DNA of 64,000 nucleotides from Paracoccus sp. MA (GTDB lineage: Bacteria > Pseudomonadota > Alphaproteobacteria > Rhodobacterales > Rhodobacteraceae), in assembly GCF_020990385.1 (NCBI RefSeq), contig NZ_CP087598.1, positions 1,036,001 through 1,100,000 on the forward strand, given 5' to 3'. Positions 17,466 to 25,335 of the stretch are shown here, piece after piece. Made by a program: the position numbers and the translations under genes. Each line of letters starts with the position of its first letter. Within the stretch, counting starts at the first letter, position 1. The notes beneath the pieces were generated by a model, which did not search any database, had not been told where the DNA came from, and saw only the letters and a list, made by a program, of their open reading frames with translations.

Positions 17466-17855
17466 TCAGGCATCGGATTTCAGTTTCTGCAGCGAGACTT
17501 CGCCCTCGGCGATCTGCTCGCGCAGTTCGGCGATGGCCTCGCCCAGTTCGAGATGCTGCCGCTCCATGTCGGCAAGCCGCTCGCGGGCGGTGGCCAGGAC
17601 GGCCTCGGTCTGGGTGATGTTGCGTTCGGCCGGATCGTAAAGCTCCAGCAGCTGGCGGATCTGTTCGAGCGAGAAGCCGAAGCGCTTGCCGCGCAGGATC
17701 AGCGTCAGGCGGGCGCGGTCCGAGCGGCCGTAAAGCCGGTGCTGGCCGCGCCGCTGCGGAAACAGCAATTCGCGGGACTCGTAAAAGCGCAGCGTGCGCG
17801 GCGTGACGTCGAAGGCGTCGCACATCTGGCGAATGGTCATCAACGCGTCGCTCAT
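17466..17855 (-). CDS. MerR-family transcriptional regulator (copy 1)
   Basis: 129 residues from the ATG at 17855, which has GGAGGG a few bases upstream. The winged helix (MTIRQMCDAFDVTPRTLRFYESRELLFPQRRGQHRLYGRSD) is canonical MerR. A long antiparallel coiled-coil follows (TQTEAVLATARERLADMERQHLELGEAIAELREQ). No metal-binding cysteines are present at the end of the coil, so a metal sensor is unlikely. It lies 24 bases upstream of the acyl-CoA dehydrogenase and probably controls the beta-oxidation operon, perhaps together with its neighbour. Confidence 0.9.
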   Translation of the reverse strand: MSDALMTIRQMCDAFDVTPRTLRFYESRELLFPQRRGQHRLYGRSDRARLTLILRGKRFGFSLEQIRQLLELYDPAERNITQTEAVLATARERLADMERQHLELGEAIAELREQIAEGEVSLQKLKSDA

Positions 17856-17935
17856 GGCCAATCCCTCCTGTTCGACACCGTCGCGTGACGGGGAATATAG
17901 GACAGGTTGACGTTCGCGTAAGGGGCGACGTGGCG

Positions 17936-18361
17936 TCAGTCCGCGGCTCGGTCGCCTTTCGCCGCCGCGGCGTTTTCGCCGGGTCCCATGCCGTCGAGAA
18001 GAGAGACCGTTTCGTTGCGCAGCGTCAGCAGCTCGGACATCGAGGCTTCGAGCTCGTCGCGCTGCTGGCGCAGCACCTGGAGCTGGCGGTCGGCCAGTTC
18101 GATCCAGACCCGGTATTGTTCGCGCGTGCCCTTCTCGCCATAGATCAGCAGCCATTGCCGGATGTCCTCGAGCGAGAAGCCGAAGCGGCGGCCGCGCAGG
18201 ATCAGCTTCATCCGGGCGATCTCGCGCGGGCCGTAGAAGCGCGAGCGGCCTTCCTTGCGGGGGCTGAGCAGCTCGATATATTCGTAATAGCGCAGGGTCC
18301 GCGGCGTCACGTCGAAACGTGCGCACATTTCCTTGAAGCCAATGTATTCGTTATCGGACAT
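17936..18361 (-). CDS. MerR-family transcriptional regulator (copy 2)
   Basis: 141 residues, a paralogue of the next gene on the strand. CARFDVTPRTLRYYEYIELLSPRKEGRSRFYGPRE is the DNA-binding domain, LILRGRRFGFSLEDIRQWL the hinge, and a coil ending in LRNETVSLLDG follows. There is no cysteine in the ligand region. The two MerR copies are 80 bases apart in the same direction, with the shared residues DVTPRTLR(F/Y)YE and RG(K/R)RFGFSLE(Q/D)IRQ. Together they head the fatty-acid oxidation cluster. Divergent to it is a thioesterase pair. Confidence 0.9.
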   Translation of the reverse strand: MSDNEYIGFKEMCARFDVTPRTLRYYEYIELLSPRKEGRSRFYGPREIARMKLILRGRRFGFSLEDIRQWLLIYGEKGTREQYRVWIELADRQLQVLRQQRDELEASMSELLTLRNETVSLLDGMGPGENAAAAKGDRAAD

Positions 18362-18489
18362 CGGATGAACTCTATCCTCGGACGCGCTGCAGCCTAACCC
18401 GGCGCCGGTCCAAACTCAACCATCGGCGGCTTGCCTGCGTGCCGCGGGCTGCTACCATCCCGCAGCAAGCCAACGAGGGAGCCCGCGCC

Positions 18490-18933
18490 ATGAGCAGAGC
18501 ATCGGACGAGGACGAGCAGGAGCAGCGCCGGCGGATCGCCCGCCAGTTCATCGAGGTGATCCCGCATGCCCGGGCGCTTGGCATGCATCTCGACCAGCTG
18601 ACGGGCGAAGGGGCCGAAATATCGCTGCCCTGGCGCGAGGACCTGGTCGGCGATCCGCGCAACGGGGTGATCCATGGCGGGGTGATCTCGGCGTTGATGG
18701 ACACCTGCAGCGGCGCGGCGGTGATGGCGCATCCGACCGGGGCGCGCTCGACCGCGACCATCGACCTGCGCATCGACTACATGCGCGCCGCCACGCCCGG
18801 CCAGACCATCCGCGCCAAGGCGAGCTGCTATCACATCACCCGCTCGGTCGCCTTCGTGCGCGCCTGGGCGATGGATGACGACGAATCCCGTCCCGTGGCC
18901 TCGGCCACCGGGGCCTTCACCATCGAGCGTTGA
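18490..18933 (+). CDS. PaaI-type hot-dog thioesterase (1)
   Basis: 147 residues; GAGGGAG lies 8 bases ahead of the ATG at 18490. The hot-dog core reads GVIHGGVISALMDTCSGAAV, with HGG and the Asp of the alpha helix forming the active site. TATIDLRIDYMRAATPGQTIRAKA follows. Such enzymes hydrolyse acyl-CoA, and PaaI members act on aryl- or medium-chain acyl-CoA. It is divergent from the MerR pair and is followed one base after its stop by a second thioesterase. Both may clear excess acyl-CoA during fatty-acid use. Confidence 0.87.
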   Translation: MSRASDEDEQEQRRRIARQFIEVIPHARALGMHLDQLTGEGAEISLPWREDLVGDPRNGVIHGGVISALMDTCSGAAVMAHPTGARSTATIDLRIDYMRAATPGQTIRAKASCYHITRSVAFVRAWAMDDDESRPVASATGAFTIER

Positions 18934-18934
18934 C

Positions 18935-19438
18935 ATGGCCGGACGCAACGAACCCCTCGACGCCATCAAGACGCGGCGCAACAACACGCTGAACGCGCTG
19001 GTGACCAGCGTGCCCTATATCCGCTGGCTGGGCATCACCTTCGACCGGCGCGGCGACGAGCTGACCGCGGTGCTGCCCTTCGACCAGAAGCTGATCGGCA
19101 ATCCGATGCTGCCCGCGATCCATGGCGGCGTGACCGCGGCCTTCCTGGAGGTCACCGCCATCGTCGAGCTGACCTGGACCGCGATCTGGGAGGACATGGA
19201 GCAGGGCCGCATCGCCCCCGACGCCGCGGTGCCCGAAAGCCTGCCGCGCCTGCCCAAGACCATCGATTTCACCGTGGACTATCTGCGGTCCGGCCTGCCG
19301 CGCGACGCCTATGCGCGGGCGCGGGTGGTGCGGTCCGGCCGGCGCTATGCCAGCGTGCATGTCGAGGCCTGGCAGGACCAGCGCCAGAAGCTTTTCGCGC
19401 AGGCGACCGGGCATTTCCTGATGCCGCAGGATGGTTGA
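18935..19438 (+). CDS. PaaI-type hot-dog thioesterase (2)
   Basis: 167 residues from the ATG at 18935, directly after the previous stop. Core: AIHGGVTAAFLEVTAIVELTW, then PRLPKTIDFTVDYLRSGLPRDAYARARVVRSGRRYASV. It has the HGG loop, but the helix residue that is Asp in the first copy is Glu here, so substrate or mechanism may differ slightly. An insert of about 20 residues (EDMEQGRIAPDAAVPESLPR) lies between the core helix and strand. The next gene begins 8 bases before its end. Confidence 0.85.
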   Translation: MAGRNEPLDAIKTRRNNTLNALVTSVPYIRWLGITFDRRGDELTAVLPFDQKLIGNPMLPAIHGGVTAAFLEVTAIVELTWTAIWEDMEQGRIAPDAAVPESLPRLPKTIDFTVDYLRSGLPRDAYARARVVRSGRRYASVHVEAWQDQRQKLFAQATGHFLMPQDG

Positions 19439-20768
19439 GGCGCTGCCCGGCCAGCCCGGGGCGCGCGCGGCCGCCGAGATCTCGAACCGCCGCGTGCTGG
19501 CCATCGCCCTGCCGGTGGTGCTGTCGAACGCGACGATCCCGATCCTGGGCGCGGTGGATACCGGCGTCATCGGCCAGCTGGGCGAGGCGGCGCCCATCGG
19601 CGCGGTCGGCCTTGGCGCGGTGGTCCTGGCCTCGCTCTACTGGATCTTCGGCTTCCTGCGCATGGGCACTTCGGGGCTGGTGGCGCAGGCGCATGGCGCC
19701 GGGGACGATGGCGAAGCCGGTGCGCATCTGCTGCGGGCGCTGGCCATCGGGCTTGCGGCCGGGCTGGTCTTCATCCTGCTGCAGGGGCTGCTTTTCGCGG
19801 GGGCCTTCCGGCTGGCCCCGGCCTCGGCCGAGGTCGAGGCGCTGGCCCGCCAATATCTGGGGCTGCGCATCTGGGGGGCGCCCGCCGCCATCTCGCTTTA
19901 CGCCGTGACCGGCTGGCTGATCGCCATCGAGCGCACCCGCGCGGTGCTGGTGCTGCAGCTGGTGATGAACGGGCTGAACATCCTTCTGGACCTGTGGTTC
20001 GTGCTGGGGCTGGGCTGGGGGGTGCCCGGCGTCGCCGTGGCGACGCTGATCGCGGAGTGGACCGGGCTGGCGCTGGGGCTGTGGTTCGCCCGCCATGCCC
20101 TGCGCGCCGCCGTGCAGCGTGCCGGGCTGCTGGCCCGCAACCGGATCGAGGAGCTGGCGCGGGTCAATGGCGACATCATGATCCGCTCGATCCTGCTGCA
20201 GGGCTCGTTCACCACCTTCATGTTCCTGGCCGCGGGGCAGGGCGACGTGACCCTGGCCGCGAACCAGGTGCTGCTGCAATTCCTGGAGATCGTCGCCTAC
20301 GGGCTGGACGGTTTCGCCTTTGCCGCCGAATCGCTGGTCGGTCAGGCGGTGGGGGCGCGGCGGCGCGACCGCCTGCGCCGGGCGGCACGGCTGGCCTCGG
20401 CCTGGGGCGTGGCGGGGGCGGGGCTGCTTTCGGCCGCGTTCCTGCTGGGCGGGCCGGCGATCATCGACCTGCTGACCACCTCGGCCGAGGTGCGGGCCGA
20501 GGCGCGGCGCTTCCTGTCCTGGCTGGTCGCGGCGCCGCTGATCGGCATCGCCTCGTGGATGCTGGACGGCATCTTCATCGGCGCCACCCGCACGCGCGAG
20601 ATGCGCAATGCCATGCTGGTCTCGGTCGGGATCTATGCCGTTCTGGTGCTGCTGCTGCCGCCGGCCTTCGGCAATCACGGGCTCTGGGCGGCGCTGATGG
20701 CGCTCAACGCGCTGCGCGGCCTGACCATGTGGCGGCTCTATCCCCGGGTCGAGGCGGCCGCGGCCTGA
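19431..20768 (+). CDS. MATE-family multidrug/sodium antiporter
   Basis: 445 residues with twelve predicted membrane helices in two homologous halves. The first half starts RVLAIALPVVLSNATIPILGAVDTGVIGQLG, the typical MATE N1 helix with its conserved Asp. FLRMGTSGLVAQAHGAGD is the loop motif, repeated in the second half as LDGFAFAAESLVGQAVGARRRD. This belongs to the DinF-like branch and should export cationic or organic compounds using Na+ or H+. It overlaps the thioesterase by 8 bases, a tight coupling that hints at joint function or shared expression. Confidence 0.9.
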   Translation: MVEALPGQPGARAAAEISNRRVLAIALPVVLSNATIPILGAVDTGVIGQLGEAAPIGAVGLGAVVLASLYWIFGFLRMGTSGLVAQAHGAGDDGEAGAHLLRALAIGLAAGLVFILLQGLLFAGAFRLAPASAEVEALARQYLGLRIWGAPAAISLYAVTGWLIAIERTRAVLVLQLVMNGLNILLDLWFVLGLGWGVPGVAVATLIAEWTGLALGLWFARHALRAAVQRAGLLARNRIEELARVNGDIMIRSILLQGSFTTFMFLAAGQGDVTLAANQVLLQFLEIVAYGLDGFAFAAESLVGQAVGARRRDRLRRAARLASAWGVAGAGLLSAAFLLGGPAIIDLLTTSAEVRAEARRFLSWLVAAPLIGIASWMLDGIFIGATRTREMRNAMLVSVGIYAVLVLLLPPAFGNHGLWAALMALNALRGLTMWRLYPRVEAAAA

Positions 20769-20772
20769 AAGG

Positions 20773-20794
20773 GCGCCGCCCTCGGGGGCGGCGC
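20773..20794. terminator. Hairpin between convergent MATE and zeta genes
   Basis: GCGCCGCC (20773-20780) pairs perfectly with GGCGGCGC (20787-20794) around CTCGGG. No strong T tract follows on either side, but the position between convergent stops supports a shared terminator. Confidence 0.5.
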
Positions 20795-20807
20795 GCCGGT
20801 CCCGGGC

Positions 20808-21122
20808 TTAAAGCTCGTCGACGATCTGCTGGCGGGCGGTGGCGCGCAGCTCGACCATCTTGGCGCGGATGGCTTCCTCGTCGGCCTTGCCTTCCAGGTC
20901 GGCCGCCAGCTTGCGGAACACGTCCTCGTCGCCGGGTTCGGTGAAATCCGAGGTGACCACGGTCAGCGCATAGGCGCGGGCCTCGTCGCCCGTCTTGCCC
21001 AGCAGGCCGGCGGCCCATTCGCCCAGCAGCCGATTGCGGCGCGCCTCGGCCTTGAAGTTCAGTTCCGCATCATGGGCGAATTTCGCCTCATGCGCGCGCT
21101 CGCGGTCGTCAAATGTGGTCAT
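20808..21122 (-). CDS. F1-ATPase zeta-subunit-type inhibitor (DUF1476)
   Basis: 104 residues, highly charged and helical. It begins TTFDDRERAHEAKFAHDAELNFKAEARRNRLLGEWAAGLLG, the hallmark of the DUF1476 family. The founding member is the zeta protein of Paracoccus denitrificans, which blocks ATP hydrolysis by F1 through its N-terminal segment, and the N-terminal sequence here is of that type. In other alphaproteobacteria the inhibitory effect varies, so function here is by family. It is divergent from purC and unlinked to the atp operon at 5-8 kb. Confidence 0.88.
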   Translation of the reverse strand: MTTFDDRERAHEAKFAHDAELNFKAEARRNRLLGEWAAGLLGKTGDEARAYALTVVTSDFTEPGDEDVFRKLAADLEGKADEEAIRAKMVELRATARQQIVDEL

Positions 21123-21199
21123 GGCGGCCTCCGGCTTGGGATTATCCCGTGGATATTGCGCAGGATATGCCCCTGCGCGCGCCCCATCGCAAGCCCGTA

Positions 21200-21228
21200 T
21201 TGCCCCTGACCCCGTTTCTGGCCTATAG
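21200..21228 (+). promoter_or_regulatory. Candidate promoter for purC-purS
   Basis: TTGCCC (21200-21205), 17 bases and CTATAG (21223-21228), ending about 40 bases upstream of the purC start. Confidence 0.5.
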
Positions 21229-21269
21229 CCGCATAAAGATTGTCACCTTGCGGACGGGAGACGCGCAGC

Positions 21270-22034
21270 ATGGCACCAAGGCGCAAGAAAATCTACGAAG
21301 GCAAGGCCAAGATCCTTTACGAAGGCACCGAGCCCGGCACGCTCATCCAGTATTTCAAGGATGACGCCACCGCCTTCAACGCCCAGAAGAAGGCCACCAT
21401 CGAGGGCAAGGGCGTGCTGAACAACCGCCTGTCCGAGTTCTTCATGACCGGGCTGACCAATATCGGCGTGCCGAACCACTTCATCCGCCGCATCAACATG
21501 CGCGAGCAGCTGGTGCGCCAGGTCGAGATCATCCCGCTGGAAGTGATCGTGCGCAATTTCGCCGCCGGTTCCATCGCCAAGCGGCTGGGCATGGAGGAGG
21601 GCACGCCGCTGCCCCGCCCCATCGTCGAATACAGCTTCAAGAACGACGAGCTGGGCGATCCCTTCGTGTCCGAGGAATACATCATCGCCTTCGGCTGGGC
21701 CAGCCAGCAGGACCTGGACGACATCGTCAGCCTGGCGCTGCGGGTGAACGACTTCCTGTCGGGCGTGTTCTTCGGCGTCGGCATCAAGCTGATCGACTTC
21801 AAGATCGAGGTCGGCCGCATCTGGGACGGCGATTTCATGCGGCTGGTGGTCGCCGACGAGATCAGCCCCGACAGCTGCCGGCTCTGGGACGTCAAGACCG
21901 GGCAGAAGCTGGACAAGGACGTGTTCCGCCGCGACCTGGGCAGCCTGACCGATGCCTATACCGAGGTGGCGCGCCGGCTGGGCCTGATGCCCGCCAACAC
22001 CACCTCGCTGACCAAACCCACCCTGATCAACTGA
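21270..22034 (+). CDS. purC: Phosphoribosylaminoimidazole-succinocarboxamide synthase
   Basis: 254 residues. It joins aspartate to CAIR using ATP in purine synthesis. [14 protein letters not shown] at the N terminus is the SAICAR synthetase start with the ATP-binding lysines. [40 protein letters not shown] and [16 protein letters not shown], with [12 protein letters not shown], are the classic PurC motifs. The ATG at 21270 gives the family start; an in-frame extension to 21240 is not needed. It is followed 11 bases later by purS. Confidence 0.95.
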   Translation: MAPRRKKIYEGKAKILYEGTEPGTLIQYFKDDATAFNAQKKATIEGKGVLNNRLSEFFMTGLTNIGVPNHFIRRINMREQLVRQVEIIPLEVIVRNFAAGSIAKRLGMEEGTPLPRPIVEYSFKNDELGDPFVSEEYIIAFGWASQQDLDDIVSLALRVNDFLSGVFFGVGIKLIDFKIEVGRIWDGDFMRLVVADEISPDSCRLWDVKTGQKLDKDVFRRDLGSLTDAYTEVARRLGLMPANTTSLTKPTLIN

Positions 22035-22045
22035 GAGGCCCGCAG

Positions 22046-22285
22046 ATGAAAGCCCGTGTCACCATCATGCTGAAGGATGGCGTTCTGGACCCCCAGGGCG
22101 AGGCGATCCGGCACGCGCTTGGCGGGCTGGGCTTTGCCGGGGTCTCGGGCGTGCGCCAGGGCAAGGTGATCGAGCTGGACCTGGCGGCATCGGATGCCGA
22201 GGCGGCCAAGGCCGAGGTGGCGCGCATGTGCGAGGGCCTGCTGGCCAATACCGTGATCGAGAAATACGCGGTCGAGATCGTCTGA
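22046..22285 (+). CDS. purS: FGAM synthase subunit PurS
   Basis: 79 residues. This is the small linker subunit that bridges PurL and PurQ in the three-part formylglycinamidine ribonucleotide synthase. MKARVTIMLKDGVLDPQGEAIRHALGGLGFAGVSGVRQGKVIEL is characteristic. purQ normally follows in related genomes, but here a hairpin, a repeat element and a LysR gene come next, so purQ and purL lie elsewhere. Confidence 0.93.
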   Translation: MKARVTIMLKDGVLDPQGEAIRHALGGLGFAGVSGVRQGKVIELDLAASDAEAAKAEVARMCEGLLANTVIEKYAVEIV

Positions 22286-22306
22286 TCCGCCGGATGATCC
22301 GCCGGG

Positions 22307-22327
22307 CCGGGGGCTTCGCGCCCCCGG
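22307..22327 (+). terminator. Hairpin after purS
   Basis: CCGGGGGC (22307-22314) pairs with GCCCCCGG (22320-22327) around TTCGC. There is no T tract; the palindromic repeat arm follows at once, so the two may act together as a 3' end. Confidence 0.45.
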
Positions 22328-22336
22328 ACCCCCGCG

Positions 22337-22360
22337 GGGTATTTGGAAAACGGAGAAGGC
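22337..22360 (+). repeat. Palindromic-element arm, copy 3 (single arm)
   Basis: GGGTATTTGGAAAACGGAGA starts at 22337, one mismatch from the arms at the other three loci. No inverted partner is found before the LysR start at 22385. It is a solo arm behind the purS hairpin. Confidence 0.65.
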
Positions 22361-22384
22361 CGGCCGGGCGGGGAGGGCGGGTCC

Positions 22385-23257
22385 GTGATCGACAAGCTTT
22401 CCATGTTCATGGCCCTGGCGCGCGAGAAGCATTTCGGCCGCGCCGCCGAATCGCTGGGTATCACCCAGCCGACGCTGTCATCCGCCATCCGGGCGCTGGA
22501 GGAGCAGCTGGGCGTGCAGCTGGTGCGGCGCGGCTCGCGTTTCCAGGGGCTGACGCCCGAGGGTGAGCGCGTGCTGGGCTGGGCGCGGCGCATCGTCGCC
22601 GATGCCCGCGCCATGCAGGCCGAGATGCAGGCCAGCCGCAAGGGCGTGTCGGGGCGGCTGCGCATCGGCGTGATCCCCACCGCCATGCCGCGCATCGCCG
22701 AGTTGACCGGGCCCTTCCTGAGCCGCCATCCCAATGCCGGGGTCTCGATCCTGTCGCGCAGCTCGGACGAGATCCGCGACCAGATCGAGGCGCTGGAGCT
22801 GGATGCCGGCGTGACCTATCTGGACAGCGAGCCCCTGGGCCGGGTGCAGAGCCTGCCGCTGTATCGCGAGACCTATTGCCTGATCGACCGCAGCGAGCTG
22901 GGCGATCCGGTGGACTGGGCCGAGACCGCCACCCGGCCGCTCTGCCTGCTGACCCCGGACATGCAGAACCGCCGCATCGTCACCCGCCACCTGGTCGAGG
23001 CCGGGGCGGATGCGCTGCCGCGGGTCGAGTCGACCTCGATGCTGGCGATCCTGTCGCATGTGGCGACCGGCGACTGGGCGGCGATCCTGCCGCGGGCGCT
23101 GGCGCGCGGCCTGCCGCTGCCCGAAGGGGTTCGCGCGCGCGACCTGACCGGCGAGGGGCATATGGTGGGGCTGGTCGTCGCCCGGCGCGAACCGCATCCG
23201 CCCCTGGTCGAGGCGCTGATCCGCATCGTCTCATCGATTGATAGTTTCAATCGATAA
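22385..23257 (+). CDS. LysR-family regulator, probable regulator of the formate dehydrogenase operon
   Basis: 290 residues from GTG 22385, with GGGAGGG 7 bases upstream. The LysR helix-turn-helix is MFMALAREKHFGRAAESLGITQPTLSSAIRALEEQLGVQLVRRG. The periplasmic-binding-like ligand domain follows (GRLRIGVIPTAMPRIAELTGPFL). It stands alone, directly upstream of and codirectional with fdsGBA, the arrangement described for FdsR-type regulators in other formate users. A 23-base dyad overlaps its last codons. Formate sensing is inferred, not seen. Confidence 0.85.
   Translation: MIDKLSMFMALAREKHFGRAAESLGITQPTLSSAIRALEEQLGVQLVRRGSRFQGLTPEGERVLGWARRIVADARAMQAEMQASRKGVSGRLRIGVIPTAMPRIAELTGPFLSRHPNAGVSILSRSSDEIRDQIEALELDAGVTYLDSEPLGRVQSLPLYRETYCLIDRSELGDPVDWAETATRPLCLLTPDMQNRRIVTRHLVEAGADALPRVESTSMLAILSHVATGDWAAILPRALARGLPLPEGVRARDLTGEGHMVGLVVARREPHPPLVEALIRIVSSIDSFNR
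23233..23255. promoter_or_regulatory. LysR-type dyad upstream of fdsG
   Basis: ATCGATTGA (23233-23241), TAGTT and TCAATCGAT (23247-23255) form a perfect 9-5-9 inverted repeat containing a T-N11-A core (TTGA-N5-TCAA). It overlaps the 3' end of the lysR gene and lies 78 bases before fdsG. A candidate promoter TTGTTT-N17-TAGTCT follows. Confidence 0.6.
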
Positions 23258-23332
23258 ACGATATATCACGATTGTTTCGTCTATCATCGGTCTCTAGTCT
23301 GGACAAAACAGCAGAGCCCGGACCACCTAGCC

Positions 23333-23812
23333 ATGACCTCACCAGCGACCGACGCTGATTTCCTTCTGCGTCTCGACGAAATCATCGCCGCCCACAAGGG
23401 TCGCGAAGGGCCGCTTCTGCCCATCCTGCACGACATCCAGGCGGAATGGGGCCATGTTCCCGAGGAGGCGCAGCCGGTGCTGGCGGCCGCCCTGGGCATG
23501 ACCCGCGCCGAGGTGCATGGCGTCGTCAGCTTCTATCACGATTTCCGCGACCATCCGCAGGGCCGGCATGTGCTGCGGCTGTGCCGGGCCGAGGCCTGCC
23601 AGTCGATGGGCGCCGATGCGCTGGCCGAGGAGGTGCGCGCCGCGCTGGGGATCGACTGGCACGAGACCACGCCGGACGGGCGGCTGACGCTGGAGCCGGT
23701 GTTCTGCCTGGGGCTTTGCGCCTGCGCGCCCTCGGCGCAGGTCGGCGACAGGCTGCTGGGCCGGGCGAATCTGGCCAAGGTGCGGCAACTGGTGGCGGAG
23801 GCGGGCGCATGA
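23333..23812 (+). CDS. fdsG: NAD-dependent formate dehydrogenase gamma subunit
   Basis: 159 residues of NuoE/HoxE type. It carries one 2Fe-2S cluster held by CRAEAC (two Cys) and CLGLC-x-C in a thioredoxin-like fold; LPILHDIQAEWGHVPEEA and EVHGVVSFYHDF are family motifs. It passes electrons between the FMN subunit and the molybdenum subunit of the soluble Fds complex. It is the first gene of the operon, with a weak ribosome-binding site. The TGA overlaps the ATG of fdsB. Confidence 0.93.
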   Translation: MTSPATDADFLLRLDEIIAAHKGREGPLLPILHDIQAEWGHVPEEAQPVLAAALGMTRAEVHGVVSFYHDFRDHPQGRHVLRLCRAEACQSMGADALAEEVRAALGIDWHETTPDGRLTLEPVFCLGLCACAPSAQVGDRLLGRANLAKVRQLVAEAGA

Positions 23813-25335
23813 GGGTCTGGGTTCCCCTGGATGCCGCCGCAAGGGCGCTGGGTGCCGACGCGGTGGCCGAGACGCTGGGGCGCGAATTCGCCGTCACCCG
23901 CAACGGCACCCGCGGCATGATCTGGCTTGAGCCGCTGGTCGAGGTCGAGCGCGACGGCGTGCGCCACGGCTACGGGCCGGTCGGGCCCGAGGATGCGGCC
24001 TCGGTCGCCGAGGCGATCCGCACGGGCGGCGAGCATCCTCTGGCGCTGGGGCCGGTCGAGGAATTGCCCTGGATGAAGGCGCAGAGCCGGCTGACCTTCG
24101 CCCGCGTCGGCGTGATCGACCCGCTGTCGGTCGAGGAATACGAGGCGCATGGCGGGCTGGCCGGGCTGCGCCGCGCCCTCGGCATCGGGCCGGAGAAGAT
24201 CGTCGAGGAGGTCACCGAATCCGGGCTGCGCGGCCGGGGCGGCGCCGGGTTCCCGACCGGGATCAAGTGGAAGACCGTGGCCGGCGCCAAGGCCCCGCGG
24301 AAATACATCGTCTGCAATGCCGACGAGGGCGATTCGGGCAGCTTTGCCGACCGCATGCTGATGGAAGGCGATCCGCTGGTCCTGATCGAGGGCATGGCGA
24401 TCGCCGGCATCGCCGTGGGCGCGGTGCAGGGCTATGTCTATATCCGCAGCGAATATCCCGACGCGATCCGGCTGATGGAGGCCGCCATCGGCAAGGCGCG
24501 GCAGGCCGGCATCCTGGGCCAGTCGGTGCTGGGATCAGACCATGCCTATGACATGGAGGTGCGGGTCGGCGCCGGCGCCTATGTCTGCGGCGAGGAGACC
24601 AGCCTGCTCAACAGCCTGGAGGGCAAGCGCGGCGTGGTCCGCGCCAAGCCGCCGATCCCGGCGCTGGAGGGCTTCCTGGGCCGGCCGACAGTGGTGAACA
24701 ACGTGATCTCGCTGGCCTCGGTGCCCTGGATCCTGACCCATGGCGGGGCGGAATACGCCAAGCTGGGCATCGGGCGGTCCAAGGGCACGATCCCGATCCA
24801 GATCGCCGGCAACGTGAAATATGGCGGGTTGTTCGAGGCCGCCTTCGGCATGAGCCTGCGCCAGATCATCGAGGAGATCGGCGGCGGCACCGCCTCGGGC
24901 CGGCCGGTCAAGGCGGCGCAGGTGGGCGGGCCGCTTGGTTCCTACATCCCGCATTGGAATTTCGACGTGCCCTTCGGCTACGAGGAACTGGCGACGAAAG
25001 AGGGCCTCTTGGGCCATGCCGGCATCACCGTCTTCGACGACACGGCCGACATGCTGAAGCTGGCGCGCTTCGCCATGGAGTTCTGCGCCGTGGAAAGCTG
25101 CGGCAAATGCACGCCCTGCCGCATCGGCTCGGTCCGGGGCGTCGAGACCATCGACCGCATCGCCCAGGGCGACGAGACGGGGATCCCGATCCTGACGGAT
25201 CTGTGCAACACGATGAAATGGGGCTCGCTTTGCGCGCTGGGGGGCTTTGCGCCCTTCCCGGTCATGTCGGCGCTGACCCATTTCCCCGAAGATTTCAGCG
25301 GGCGGCGAGAGCCGCGCAAGGAGGCCGCAGAATGA
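23809..25335 (+). CDS. fdsB: NAD-dependent formate dehydrogenase beta subunit (diaphorase)
   Basis: 508 residues of NuoF type. An N-terminal degenerate ferredoxin/thioredoxin-like region (about 1-90) precedes the flavin domain, with GLRGRGGAGFPTGIKWKTV for FMN and CNADEGDSGSFADRMLMEGDP for NADH. VGAGAYVCGEETSLLNSLEG follows. Near the C terminus ESCGKCTPCRIGS plus a later Cys (DLCNTMKWGSLCALGG) binds a 4Fe-4S cluster. It reduces NAD+ with electrons from formate. It overlaps fdsG and fdsA by 4 bases each. Confidence 0.95.
   Translation: MRVWVPLDAAARALGADAVAETLGREFAVTRNGTRGMIWLEPLVEVERDGVRHGYGPVGPEDAASVAEAIRTGGEHPLALGPVEELPWMKAQSRLTFARVGVIDPLSVEEYEAHGGLAGLRRALGIGPEKIVEEVTESGLRGRGGAGFPTGIKWKTVAGAKAPRKYIVCNADEGDSGSFADRMLMEGDPLVLIEGMAIAGIAVGAVQGYVYIRSEYPDAIRLMEAAIGKARQAGILGQSVLGSDHAYDMEVRVGAGAYVCGEETSLLNSLEGKRGVVRAKPPIPALEGFLGRPTVVNNVISLASVPWILTHGGAEYAKLGIGRSKGTIPIQIAGNVKYGGLFEAAFGMSLRQIIEEIGGGTASGRPVKAAQVGGPLGSYIPHWNFDVPFGYEELATKEGLLGHAGITVFDDTADMLKLARFAMEFCAVESCGKCTPCRIGSVRGVETIDRIAQGDETGIPILTDLCNTMKWGSLCALGGFAPFPVMSALTHFPEDFSGRREPRKEAAE

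Noticed and set aside
23238..23250. FNR box at TTGATAGTTTCAA upstream of fdsG
   Set aside because: The half-sites are 3 bases apart and the second half does not fit ATCAA; the LysR dyad explains the symmetry better.
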